From positions 1 through 36,426 of the forward strand of contig CAIYGI010000264.1 in assembly GCA_903925685.1 (NCBI GenBank): 36,426 nt of DNA, written 5' to 3'. A program made the translations under genes and the position numbers. The first letter of the stretch is position 1. Every line of letters begins with the position of its first letter. A model generated the notes under the pieces. The model worked only from the letters and a program-made list of their open reading frames with translations, was not told where the DNA came from and searched no databases. Source of the DNA: an uncultured bacterium. GTDB taxonomy: Bacteria > Verrucomicrobiota > Kiritimatiellia > CAIKKV01 > CAIYGI01. Shown here in pieces: positions 1 to 7,624 of the stretch.

Positions 1-1
1 A

Positions 2-316
2 ATGAAAAAAAACGCAGAAGTCAGAATGATGAACGATGAAATAAAATCCGGTTTCTTGGGCCGTTTTGCGTTCAGCGTTCTTTTTTCATCGTTGCTGCTC
101 GTGGCTGGTTGCATCAATCCGGTCTTCAACCTGAACACGCCCTTGGTCATCAACAGGGGCGTTTCCGTGGCCTCTGCGGGGCCCGCGCGCGGCACTAACG
201 GGGCGGTCAACGTAATGCTCACGGTCGAGGGCGGCGGGCTTGCCGGGGCTTCCGCGGCCGTTGCCGGGCGTGGTGCTGCGGCAGCGGCAAGTCCGTCGCC
301 GGTCGGCGGACTGTAA
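2..316 (+). CDS. small lipoprotein, probably phage-associated
   Basis: The product is at most 104 residues and has a hydrophobic stretch ending in a lipobox, LVAGC, with the acceptor cysteine at residue 37, so it is probably a lipid-anchored envelope protein. A second start at 29 (residue 10) would give a normal-length signal peptide and is the likelier one; the gene may also begin outside the window. The mature part is rich in Ala and Gly with a low-complexity tail, and I recognise no domain. It lies upstream of a one-TM protein and a DUF1353 protein on the same strand, so an Rz1-like or other phage accessory role is possible but unproven. Confidence 0.55.
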   Translation: MKKNAEVRMMNDEIKSGFLGRFAFSVLFSSLLLVAGCINPVFNLNTPLVINRGVSVASAGPARGTNGAVNVMLTVEGGGLAGASAAVAGRGAAAAASPSPVGGL

Positions 317-348
317 GAATCGGCGATTGAAAGAGGAAGGACGAGCGC

Positions 349-618
349 ATGAGCGGCAAATTTGAAGCCGTTACTGGTTGTCTGGCCGTTGTCGGGGCCA
401 GCGGGGTCGGGTTGTTGCCTGACGCCGACACGGTTGAGGCGGCGGCGCGGTGGCCCGTTGTGGTCATCCTGGGTGCCGTCTGTTGCTTCTGCGTCTGGGT
501 GATCTACCAGCAGGGCTGCCAGTTCGGGCGGCGCCTGGACAAACTTTCCGATTCGATCAAGGGGCTCACCGAGGAATTGAAGCAACGGCCGTGCGTCCGC
601 CGGCGGGAGAACGACTGA
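349..618 (+). CDS. small single-TM protein, holin-like or phage accessory
   Basis: An 89-residue protein with one clear hydrophobic segment at about residues 34-55 (from WPVVVILGAV) and a charged C-terminal helix (about 58-80) that may form a coiled coil. A purine-rich GAGGAAGGA lies about 10 bases before the ATG and supports this start. One TM followed by a charged helix is common among phage holin-like or membrane-anchored accessory proteins. Its place between a lipoprotein and a DUF1353 gene fits a late phage or tail-end cassette. No family is recognised, so the function is inferred from context only. Confidence 0.5.
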   Translation: MSGKFEAVTGCLAVVGASGVGLLPDADTVEAAARWPVVVILGAVCCFCVWVIYQQGCQFGRRLDKLSDSIKGLTEELKQRPCVRRREND

Positions 619-633
619 GGGGAGTGCCCGAGA

Positions 634-661
634 AGTCAGGAGTCAGAATTCAGGAGTCAGA
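634..661 (+). repeat. heptamer repeat, AGTCAGG/AGTCAGA type (4 units)
   Basis: Four tandem 7-base units, AGTCAGG, AGTCAGA, ATTCAGG and AGTCAGA, sit directly before the start of the DUF1353 gene. A related phrase, AGAAGTCAGAATG, is at the left edge of the window. This is one of several different period-7 arrays in the window. Confidence 0.75.
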
Positions 662-678
662 ATGAGGGGATGAGACGC

Positions 679-1131
679 ATGAGTGAAGAGACCATCCAGC
701 CGATTCCAGATCCGGAAGGGCGTTTTGCCGGACTGGTCCACGGCGGGGTTGAGACGATCACCACGACCGGCGGCAACGTGATGCTCGACGCGGCGGTGTC
801 GTATCGCACCGCGGCAGGTGAGATTTCCACGGTGAAAGAAGGGTTCGTTTTCGACTGGGCGTCAATTCCCGTGGCGGTCACCTGGTACATCCCGCCTGCC
901 GGCGACGGCAAGAACTGCTATGGCATCGCGGCGCTGTTCCACGATTGGTTGTACTGTCACCGCAAGATCGGCGGCCGCACGGTGACTCGGGCCGAGTGCG
1001 ACGGGCTATTCCTGGAGATCATGCTCTACGTCGGCGTCACCGGTTGGTTGGCGCGCACGATGTGGGCGGCGGTGCGCGCGGGCGGCTGGCTTCCGTGGTG
1101 GCGCCGGGCGGACAAGGACATCATTCCGTAG
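679..1131 (+). CDS. DUF1353 family phage protein
   Basis: The product (150 residues from this start) has the DUF1353 pattern: FDWASIP in the middle, then AALFHDWLYCH, then a region ending in an acidic/aromatic helix. The family is found mostly in tailed-phage genomes and prophages near tail or lysis genes; its exact role is unknown. An in-frame ATG at 670 would add MRR. I prefer 679 because GAGGGG sits 9 bases upstream, whereas it abuts the 670 start. It follows the lipoprotein and TM genes on the same strand, consistent with a prophage remnant whose other genes lie left of the window. Confidence 0.75.
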   Translation: MSEETIQPIPDPEGRFAGLVHGGVETITTTGGNVMLDAAVSYRTAAGEISTVKEGFVFDWASIPVAVTWYIPPAGDGKNCYGIAALFHDWLYCHRKIGGRTVTRAECDGLFLEIMLYVGVTGWLARTMWAAVRAGGWLPWWRRADKDIIP

Positions 1132-1407
1132 GGGCGCCAGCGCCGCCGGCACGCCCGGCCGGCCGGTCCTGGCTACACCCCACCCCAGCCCGAGTTCTGC
1201 TTTTATTTTACCATCGGATACCATCGGATTGCTTTGCACCGCAAATTGTACGTTTTTTCTGTGTGCTTTTTGTGTGCTTTGTGACCCCGAAAAGCGCACA
1301 TTCAAGCAAGTGAAGGAAGGTGGAGACAAGCGCACATCGCGAAAAGGCAACATTCATTAAACCCGCATGAATAAAGGACGAAACGCTTGTTTTGGTCAAT
1401 GAAATAG
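1132..1407. other. non-coding stretch between phage-like genes and tRNA-Arg
   Basis: No convincing gene. It holds a 10-base tandem repeat, TACCATCGGA twice (1209-1228), and a repeated GTGTGCTTT (1261-1280) after a T-rich run. The composition falls from GC-rich to AT-richer across the interval. If the phage-like genes came from an element integrated at the tRNA 3' end, an att site would be expected near 1408, but the second att copy is not in the window. Confidence 0.5.
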
Positions 1408-1484
<77 letters not shown>

Positions 1485-1561
1485 TACGTGCAGCACACAC
1501 GCTACCGCAGCGCACGAAATGGATCAAGCACGGCATTATTGGGGAAAACCAACTCAGCAGC

Positions 1562-2338
1562 CTAACGCAGGGCAGGCGGCGGCAGCGAACCGTTCTCGTT
1601 CAAGTAGTCCATAATCACCGCAGGCAGCGGTCCGTGGCCTTGCCAATCGACCTTGAGCATCCTCGACATCCCCTCGTTGCGGATCAGATAGCGGGTTGGC
1701 TGCCTGGGCAGGGGAATATGCGGCGGCCATTCGTTGCCATTGCGCTTCAGGTAGCCTTGCAGCGCCGCGGGCACTGGCCCGTAGCCCCCGTATTGCACAT
1801 AGCCGCTCGCGCCGATGTTGTAAACACGCTCGCCGACGGCCCGCCTTGTCGCGCTTGGCGCCGAAGTTACGCTGTTATCGCGTATGGCGCGGCGTTCCTC
1901 GTCGGTGCAGCCATAAATCTTCCAAACAAATCCGATTTTTTCCAGGCGCTGGGCGCGATCGCGAATTAAGATCCCGAGTTTGCGGCGACGGCGCTGATGT
2001 GCCACCCAGTTGGCCAGTTGAGGATCGTTCGTCCACATCGAAGGCACATTGCAGTGCTTGAAACGCGCGCGGAACAAGCGCAGTTTTTTAAACTCCTTGT
2101 TCCAATCAAGATCGTTGGGAGACCAAACGAATCCCAGTTTGTCCAATTCCGCTATGGTTGCCGGCGTGAGTTGTCCAATCTTGCGATGATAGCGCAACAT
2201 GGCCACCCAGCGGCCCAGCTTCGGGTTTTCCTTCCAGTTGGCCAGCACATGACCGTTACCGTACCGCTTTACGTACGCCGTAAACTCCGCAACCATGACT
2301 TGCCACTGGGGGTCTGCTTTCATACAGACATGCAGCAT
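1562..2338 (-). CDS. helicase-associated (HA) domain protein
   Basis: A 258-residue protein with two tandem HA repeats of about 65 residues: an N-terminal one with a YGNGHVLANW core ending in LDKLGFVWSP, and a second ending in LEKIGFVWK. These are small tryptophan-containing, probably DNA-binding modules, often seen at the C-termini of helicases but here free-standing. The C-terminal third carries a repeated motif, GYGPVPAALQGYLKRNG and GHGPLPAVIMDYLNENG. The start at 2338 is two bases after the nfo stop and has GGAGG at a suitable distance; an in-frame ATG at 2395 would overlap nfo by 56 bases. It is the last gene of the operon running from mgtA or lpxK. The function is unknown. Confidence 0.75.
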   Translation of the reverse strand: MLHVCMKADPQWQVMVAEFTAYVKRYGNGHVLANWKENPKLGRWVAMLRYHRKIGQLTPATIAELDKLGFVWSPNDLDWNKEFKKLRLFRARFKHCNVPSMWTNDPQLANWVAHQRRRRKLGILIRDRAQRLEKIGFVWKIYGCTDEERRAIRDNSVTSAPSATRRAVGERVYNIGASGYVQYGGYGPVPAALQGYLKRNGNEWPPHIPLPRQPTRYLIRNEGMSRMLKVDWQGHGPLPAVIMDYLNENGSLPPPALR

Positions 2339-2339
2339 A

Positions 2340-3203
2340 TCACTGCGCCTCCGCTTCTGCAAGTCTGCGTATTTCCGAGGGCCAGAGGACTTCATCGGGT
2401 GTTTCCAAAATCAACGGCACGCCGTCGAAACGCGTATCGCGAACGATCCGCTCGAATGGCGCCCAACCGAGATGCCCCGCGCCAAGACTCTCGTGCCGGT
2501 CCACGCGCGAGCCAAGGGGAGACTTCGAGTCATTCAAATGCAGTCCGCGCAGACGCCGCAAGCCGACCACGCGCTCGAATTTCCGAAGCGACGCGGCGTA
2601 AACCGCCGGATCGCGCCAGTCCACACCGGCGGCAAAAAGGTGCGCTGTATCGAGGCAGATTCCGGCGCGGGTTGCGTCGTGAATGCCGGCCAGTATGGCG
2701 GCCAGTTCGTCGAAGCCGGCCCCCAGCGTGTTCCCCTGCCCCGCCGTGTTTTCCAGCACCACCATCACACCTTCCGTGCGCTTCAGAGCCTGGTTGACCG
2801 ATTCGGCCACGCGCGCCACGGCGGCCTCTTGGGACAACTGCCCCAGACTGCTGCCAGGGTGCAGGTTCAGGCAGTCCAAGCCCAGCGCGCGGCAGCGCTG
2901 CAACTCGTCCACCAGCGCGTCCACCGCCCGCGCGTTGGCTTCAGCGCCGGGGTTGGCAAGATTGATCAAATAGCTTGCGTGCGGCAGGACGTTCCGCGCT
3001 TCGAATCCGCGCGCGCGCAGCCGTTCAGCGAAGTCGGCGCAGCCGGCAGCCGTGCAGGCCGGCGCGCTCCACTGCCGCTGGTTCTTGGTGAACATCGCGA
3101 AGGCCCGCGCGCCAATGGCGGAGGCGTGCCGCGGGGCCTGTTCCACCCCGCCCGCAATGCTGACATGCGCTCCGATGAATTTAGGCACACCTCCACCTTC
3201 CAT
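2340..3203 (-). CDS. nfo: endonuclease IV (AP endonuclease)
   Basis: A 287-residue member of the Nfo/EndoIV family, close to the usual length of about 285. It cuts the DNA backbone 5' of abasic sites during base-excision repair, using three metal ions in a TIM barrel. Family landmarks are visible: FIGAHVS at the N-terminus, LNLHPGS, VLENTAGQG, CLDTAHLFAAG, LHLNDSKSPLGS followed by DRHESLGAGHLGW, and LILETP near the end. These contain the metal-binding His, Glu and Asp residues. It starts three bases after the pdxB stop and its own stop abuts the next gene, so it sits in the middle of an operon. A GTG five codons downstream could be the true start. Confidence 0.95.
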   Translation of the reverse strand: MEGGGVPKFIGAHVSIAGGVEQAPRHASAIGARAFAMFTKNQRQWSAPACTAAGCADFAERLRARGFEARNVLPHASYLINLANPGAEANARAVDALVDELQRCRALGLDCLNLHPGSSLGQLSQEAAVARVAESVNQALKRTEGVMVVLENTAGQGNTLGAGFDELAAILAGIHDATRAGICLDTAHLFAAGVDWRDPAVYAASLRKFERVVGLRRLRGLHLNDSKSPLGSRVDRHESLGAGHLGWAPFERIVRDTRFDGVPLILETPDEVLWPSEIRRLAEAEAQ

Positions 3204-3206
3204 CTC

Positions 3207-4376
3207 TTATTCCACAGTCTCCACGGCAAACTCAAGCCCGCGCAATTTCGCGAGCAAAGTCTGGCTGCCGTTGGTCAGACGAACGCGGGTAAAACGGAAC
3301 TCACGCCGTTCGGGATAGTCGTGGCGCAGCCGGTCGAAGGAGGCGCGGCGTTCGTCCGGCGAGCCGTCCGCCGTCACGCGGAAGCGCCGGTCATCTTCCT
3401 CGATCGCGTAGACGCGGCGCACAACCTCGTGCAGCACGGCTTCGTCGTCACGACCGGCGGCGTCGATTGCGATCTCCGGAACGAGCGGCGCCGGCCAGCG
3501 TCCGGCGATCTGCCAGCGCTCGGGAACGCCCAGGAAACGGCAGGCCTGCTGGTAAACCATGACCGTGCCCATGGCCTTGCCCTCGAAGGAGTGGCCGGCA
3601 ATGTGCGGTGTCGCCAGATCCATGCGCGCCATTATATCGGTCCGGTAGACCGGCTCGCCCTCCCAGGTGTCAAGCACCACGTGGGCCAGCGTGCCGGCAT
3701 CCAGCGCCCGCAACAGGGCCTCGCTGTCCACACAGGGCCCGCGCGCCGCATTCAGCAGCAACGCGCCGGATTTGAGGCGGGCAAAAAAACGCGCGTCGGC
3801 CAGATGCACGGTGGCATCAGCACCCGCGCGTGTCAGCGGCACATGCATGGTCACGATATCGGACTCCGCCAGCAAGCGGTCCAGAGGAACAAAATCCGGC
3901 GCCCCGTGCTGACCGGCCTCGGCCCGCGCGCGCGGGGGATCGTTCATCAGGACACGCAGGCCCAGCGCGGCCGCCTTGGCCGCCACACGGCGGCCGACAT
4001 TGCCCACCCCGATCACGCCCAACGTCCGTCCTTCCAGCCGCAGTCCATGCCGTCGCCCCAGCGTCAGCAGTGCCGCGACAATGTATTCGCCAACGCTGTT
4101 GGCGTTGCACCCGGGGGCAAAGCACCACTGAATACCCTGTTGCTCAAGATACGGAATATCGAGGTGATCGGTGCCGATCGTGGCCGTGCCGACGAAGCGC
4201 ACCCGGCTGCCTGCCAGCAACTTGCCGTCCACCCTGGTTGTCGAACGCAGCGCCAGCAACCCGGCGTCGCGCACATCATCGGGACTTATGGTCCGGCCTT
4301 CCAAAACGCGCGTCTCGCCCAGTGTACCGAAGGCCGCCTCGGCAAACGGCATGTTTGTTGCACAGATGATTTTCAT
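3207..4376 (-). CDS. pdxB: erythronate-4-phosphate dehydrogenase
   Basis: A 389-residue D-isomer 2-hydroxyacid dehydrogenase of the PdxB type, which oxidises 4-phospho-D-erythronate in the DXP-dependent pathway to pyridoxal phosphate. The N-terminal part shows LRSTTRVD and FVGTATIGTDHLDI (about 61-75), typical of PdxB rather than of SerA or GhrA. The NAD-binding loop is GVIGVGNVGR (about 120-129), followed by LNAARGP and TPHIAGHSFEGK with the catalytic histidine. The last 100 residues match the PdxB C-terminal dimerisation region in length. The sequence just upstream of the ATG is a heptamer array, so no Shine-Dalgarno site is visible. Confidence 0.88.
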   Translation of the reverse strand: MKIICATNMPFAEAAFGTLGETRVLEGRTISPDDVRDAGLLALRSTTRVDGKLLAGSRVRFVGTATIGTDHLDIPYLEQQGIQWCFAPGCNANSVGEYIVAALLTLGRRHGLRLEGRTLGVIGVGNVGRRVAAKAAALGLRVLMNDPPRARAEAGQHGAPDFVPLDRLLAESDIVTMHVPLTRAGADATVHLADARFFARLKSGALLLNAARGPCVDSEALLRALDAGTLAHVVLDTWEGEPVYRTDIMARMDLATPHIAGHSFEGKAMGTVMVYQQACRFLGVPERWQIAGRWPAPLVPEIAIDAAGRDDEAVLHEVVRRVYAIEEDDRRFRVTADGSPDERRASFDRLRHDYPERREFRFTRVRLTNGSQTLLAKLRGLEFAVETVE

Positions 4377-4381
4377 GGCGT

Positions 4382-4507
4382 TAGGTGGTAGGTGGTAGGT
4401 GTTAGGTGGTAGGTGGTAGGTGTTAGGTGGTAGGTGTTAGGTGGTAGGTGGTAGGTGTTAGGTGGTAGGTGGTAGGTGTTAGGTGGTAGGTGCTAGGTGG
4501 TAGGTGC
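4382..4507 (-). repeat. 18 exact-period heptamers (TAGGTGG/TAGGTGT/TAGGTGC)
   Basis: An uninterrupted run of eighteen 7-base units: TAGGTGG ten times, TAGGTGT six times and TAGGTGC twice, mostly in the order GG-GG-GT on the + strand. It fills the gap between waaF and pdxB. At its right end it codes for the last residues and the stop of waaF (minus-strand reading ...STYHLAPTT). The same motif recurs in degenerate form at 30335-30398. There are no spacers, so it is not a CRISPR. Confidence 0.97.
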
Positions 4508-5510
4508 TTGGGGTTAAGGGTTCAACATTCCCCATAATTTCAATCGCGGCTTCCGCGACGGACGCGGCGCTGACCGCCGCCAATGCCCGTGCCGCGGCTT
4601 CCGAGCGGCGCGGCACGTCGCGTCCGCGCGCTGCGCCAGGCGCCTGCAGGATGCGATGTCCTTTGCCCAACGGCCCGGTAATCGCCGGATCGGTCAATCC
4701 GAAAATCGCCACCACCGGCGCGCCGACCGCGGCGGCGAGATGCATTCCGCCACTGTCGTTGGCCACCACCACCTTGGCGCAACTCAGCAAAGCCGCCAGC
4801 TCCGCGAGTGTGGTCTCGCCGGCCAGATTGAACGCGCCCGCTCCGATATGCGCGGTCGCCCACGCGCAAACCCCCAGTTCCCGGCCGGCGCCGCAGACAA
4901 ACACCCGCCCGCCCGACTGGATCAAACGCCGGCCGACTTCGGCAAAGCGCTCTTTCGGCCACTGTTTCGACGCCCCGCGAGCGGCGCCGGGAAACAGAAA
5001 CGCCCAGGGTCCGCCTGGGTTCAAAGCCTCCAGCCGCGCCTGCGCCTCACGCCTGGCGGTGTCCGGGATCGTCAACCATATCTCCGCCTGCCCGGCAGCA
5101 TCGCCGTCATTTTCCATCAGCGTCATGTATTCGCGCTGCTGATGCGCCCGCTCTTGATCGCGCCGCGGCGCGACCACCTCCGTGAGCAAGCCATAGCGCG
5201 CGCGGCCAGGCAAACCGATGCGCCGGGGAATGCCGGCCAGCCAGGCGGTCAACGCCGCGCGCACCGATCGCGGCATGACGTAGACCTGGTCGTAGCCCGC
5301 GGCCCGCGCGGCGCGGGCCGCACGCCATACGCCCGCGGCGCCGGGATGCAACAGATGCACCTGGTCCACCAGCCCGCTCAGGACGTAGATCGGCGCCACG
5401 CCGGGTTTGGACAGGATGTCGAAGCGGGTGCGCCGCCGCAGCGCGTGCAGCGCCGGCAGCGCCATCACCGCGTCGCCAAGCCAGTTCAGCCCGATTACCA
5501 GCGTGCGCAT
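4479..5510 (-). CDS. waaF: LPS heptosyltransferase (GT9 family, WaaF type)
   Basis: A 343-residue GT9 protein. It should transfer L-glycero-D-manno-heptose from ADP-heptose to the inner core of LPS at the cytoplasmic face of the inner membrane. Landmarks are the N-terminal VIGLNWLGDAVMALPALHAL, the central FLFPGAARGASKQWP (nucleotide-sugar binding) and VVVANDSGGMHLAAAVGAPVVAIFGLTDP near residue 260. The start has GAGGAA upstream, overlapping the lpxK stop region, and the gap to lpxK is nine bases, so the two are cotranscribed. The final dozen residues (PSTYHLAPTT) are encoded by the heptamer array, a C-terminal extension with no family counterpart. Heptosyltransferase II is likely; another GT9 specificity is possible. 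Confidence 0.88.
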   Translation of the reverse strand: MRTLVIGLNWLGDAVMALPALHALRRRTRFDILSKPGVAPIYVLSGLVDQVHLLHPGAAGVWRAARAARAAGYDQVYVMPRSVRAALTAWLAGIPRRIGLPGRARYGLLTEVVAPRRDQERAHQQREYMTLMENDGDAAGQAEIWLTIPDTARREAQARLEALNPGGPWAFLFPGAARGASKQWPKERFAEVGRRLIQSGGRVFVCGAGRELGVCAWATAHIGAGAFNLAGETTLAELAALLSCAKVVVANDSGGMHLAAAVGAPVVAIFGLTDPAITGPLGKGHRILQAPGAARGRDVPRRSEAAARALAAVSAASVAEAAIEIMGNVEPLTPSTYHLAPTT

Positions 5511-5519
5511 GGTTATTCC

Positions 5520-6743
5520 TCAGGCGTTGAGCGCATCGCGGAAGCAGATGCGGGCGATCAGCGCGTTAAAGTCTTCGAGCCCCGACAGCAGTTCGATCTG
5601 CACCCTCAGGAACAGCACCGGCACATCGCTGCGGTCCAGCCGCGGGAAACGCACGGCGTCCTTCTCGGTGGTCACAATCGCGCTGGCCCCCGCCTCACAG
5701 CCGCGGTTGATGATGTCGAGTATCTCCTGCTGGGTGTAGCGATGATGATCGGCGAAACGCTCGCGCTGGATCACGGTCGCGCCATGCCGCTCGACTTCAC
5801 GCTCGAAACCCTCGGGCGACGCGATCCCCGAAACCGCCACCACCCGCTGTCCGCGCAGGAAAGTCAGGGGCTCCTGCTGCTTGGTCAGCAGATTTTGCAG
5901 GTGGCGCGCCGTATGCCGGCACTCGATGATTTCCGCATGGGGGTTCAACCCGCGAATCTGCGCCTGCAGCGCCGAGGTATCCGCCACGCCGTCGCACTTG
6001 GTCAGGAAAACCATCGTCGCCCGCCGGATGCTGCGCACCGGCTCGCGCAACACGCCGCGCGGCAGACAATGCCCGTTGCCGAAAGGATTGGTCCGGTCCA
6101 CCAGCACGATTTCCACGCGGTGCTTGAGCCGCAAATACTGGAAACCGTCGTCCAGCAGCAATGTATCGCAGCCGAAGTGCTTGATCGCGTAGCGCCCGCT
6201 CTTGACCCGGTCCTTGTCCACCAATACGACCACATTCGGCAGATTGGCGGCCAGCATGTAGGGCTCGTCGCCGCCGCGGGCGGAGTCCAGCAGCAGCGCG
6301 CGGCCATCCGAAACAACCCGCGGCGGACGGCGCCGTTCCCGCAACAACAGCGCATCGAGCAGCCGCTCCACGAACACCGGTTCTTCCTTCTTGTAGCCCC
6401 GGCTGAGAATCGCCACCCTCCGCCCGGCGCGCTGGAGGTCGCGGGCAAAGACCTCGACAACCGGGGTCTTGCCGGTGCCGCCGACGGTCAGGTTGCCGAT
6501 GCCGATCACCTGGCAGCCAAGGGTATGATGGCGCAGGAGTCCATGGCTGTAGAGCCAGAGCCGCAATTCCACGACCCCGCGATAGGCGTGCGATAGGGAC
6601 CTGAGCAGCGCCAAAAGCAACAGCACGCCGCGGTCGTGGACAAGATGCGTATCCTTGAGGTTGATCAGACTGGTGACAAACCGCTCCAGACGCTCCTTCG
6701 GCTTGTCATTGTGATGCGTCATTCCATGGGCTCCAAGCCACAT
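5520..6743 (-). CDS. lpxK: tetraacyldisaccharide 4'-kinase
   Basis: The product (407 residues from 6743, or 400 from the in-frame ATG at 6722) is LpxK, the membrane-associated kinase that phosphorylates the 4' position of the lipid A disaccharide. It shows the P-loop [12 protein letters not shown] (about 83-94), the following SRGYKKE segment, [13 protein letters not shown] (the DD and GFQ motif), and FLTKCD and FADHHRYT in the C-terminal half. The N-terminus has a hydrophobic stretch (about 39-50) that would hold it at the inner membrane. Both candidate starts have a GGAG-like site upstream. It is followed by waaF nine bases later, forming an LPS assembly pair. Confidence 0.94.
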   Translation of the reverse strand: MWLGAHGMTHHNDKPKERLERFVTSLINLKDTHLVHDRGVLLLLALLRSLSHAYRGVVELRLWLYSHGLLRHHTLGCQVIGIGNLTVGGTGKTPVVEVFARDLQRAGRRVAILSRGYKKEEPVFVERLLDALLLRERRRPPRVVSDGRALLLDSARGGDEPYMLAANLPNVVVLVDKDRVKSGRYAIKHFGCDTLLLDDGFQYLRLKHRVEIVLVDRTNPFGNGHCLPRGVLREPVRSIRRATMVFLTKCDGVADTSALQAQIRGLNPHAEIIECRHTARHLQNLLTKQQEPLTFLRGQRVVAVSGIASPEGFEREVERHGATVIQRERFADHHRYTQQEILDIINRGCEAGASAIVTTEKDAVRFPRLDRSDVPVLFLRVQIELLSGLEDFNALIARICFRDALNA

Positions 6744-6819
6744 GCTGCCACGCTCCCGCCCCCATGGTCAAGGCACACTGCAATAAACGCGACCCGCCCT
6801 TCAGCTTCATCAAGCAAGG

Positions 6820-7623
6820 TCAGGTGGCCGGCGGACGTGACGGAGTGTTGCTCACCGCCAGGCAATCGAACACAACGCGCTCGGATGAATACGGCGTCGT
6901 CCCCCGGCTAAGCACGCGCCAGCCTCCAACATCCAGGAATCCCTGGCGCGACAGAACTCCCGCCAGGTCCGGCATCGCCTCCAGCCGACTGGTCAGTTCC
7001 TGATGTTGCGAAAGCACAACGGGTTTCAGGGCGGGGCCGGCCACGATCGTCACCGCCTGAATGGTCCAGCCCGCCAGCGCCACGGCCGGCAGTTCAACCG
7101 CCGCCTGCCGCGCTTCCAGCCGGATCATGCGCGCCCGCGCTTCCGGCCCCGCCGACGCGCTGCCGGCGGTGATCATATCGAGGATCGCGTTGCGCGCCTG
7201 CGTCAGATCGCGAATATTCGCCCACATCGCGTCGTCGGGCTGTGTCTGCATGACCTTGGCAATGCCGGATATCTCACGCAGATAGACGTTCTTCTGGTTC
7301 AACGGCACAAGGTACATCGCCACAATGCGCACCGGCCGCCCGTCAGGCGAGGCATACTCGATCCCCGCCGGGCTCCATCCCACCGCGCACACCAGATCGC
7401 CTTCATTGCCGAGCCGCGCGTGCGGGCAGGCCCAACCCTTGCCCAAGGCCGTGTTGCCGGCGCTCTCGCGCGCCATCACGGCGCCGGCCACATCCGTTCC
7501 CGCCGGGACGGACGGAATGGCCTCGATCAAATTCGCGAGAATGGTTAACGCACGGTCCTTGTTCCGATCGTCCGGCAGTTCGACCATCCGTCCTTCTTGC
7601 AAGGCTTCCAGCAGACTGTTCAT
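6820..7623 (-). CDS. PTS EIIA (type 2/PtsN-like) domain protein with extra C-terminal region
   Basis: A 267-residue protein. The first ~145 residues resemble the EIIA type-2 (fructose/nitrogen PTS) domain, with the phosphorylatable histidine in GKGWACPHARLG (His68) and a later MYLVPLNQKNVYLREISGIAKVM segment. The last ~120 residues are not recognised. Such IIA proteins usually take phosphate from HPr or NPr and control transporters or regulators; PtsN is known to act on K+ uptake systems. The gene starts one base after the mgtA stop, so the two are almost certainly cotranslated. A regulatory link to Mg2+ transport is my inference. No EI, HPr, EIIB or EIIC gene is in the window. Confidence 0.8.
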   Translation of the reverse strand: MNSLLEALQEGRMVELPDDRNKDRALTILANLIEAIPSVPAGTDVAGAVMARESAGNTALGKGWACPHARLGNEGDLVCAVGWSPAGIEYASPDGRPVRIVAMYLVPLNQKNVYLREISGIAKVMQTQPDDAMWANIRDLTQARNAILDMITAGSASAGPEARARMIRLEARQAAVELPAVALAGWTIQAVTIVAGPALKPVVLSQHQELTSRLEAMPDLAGVLSRQGFLDVGGWRVLSRGTTPYSSERVVFDCLAVSNTPSRPPAT

Positions 7624-7624
7624 G

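Noticed and set aside
2295-4391. Long + strand ORF of 698 codons opposite nfo and pdxB
   Set aside because: It is antisense to two clearly recognised genes, and its product is Arg, Gln and His rich with no domain. High GC gives such shadow frames.
4382-4507. Possible CRISPR array
   Set aside because: Units are seven bases, contiguous and without spacers.
4656-6596. Long + strand ORF of 646 codons opposite waaF and lpxK
   Set aside because: Antisense to conserved LPS genes and without any protein motif.
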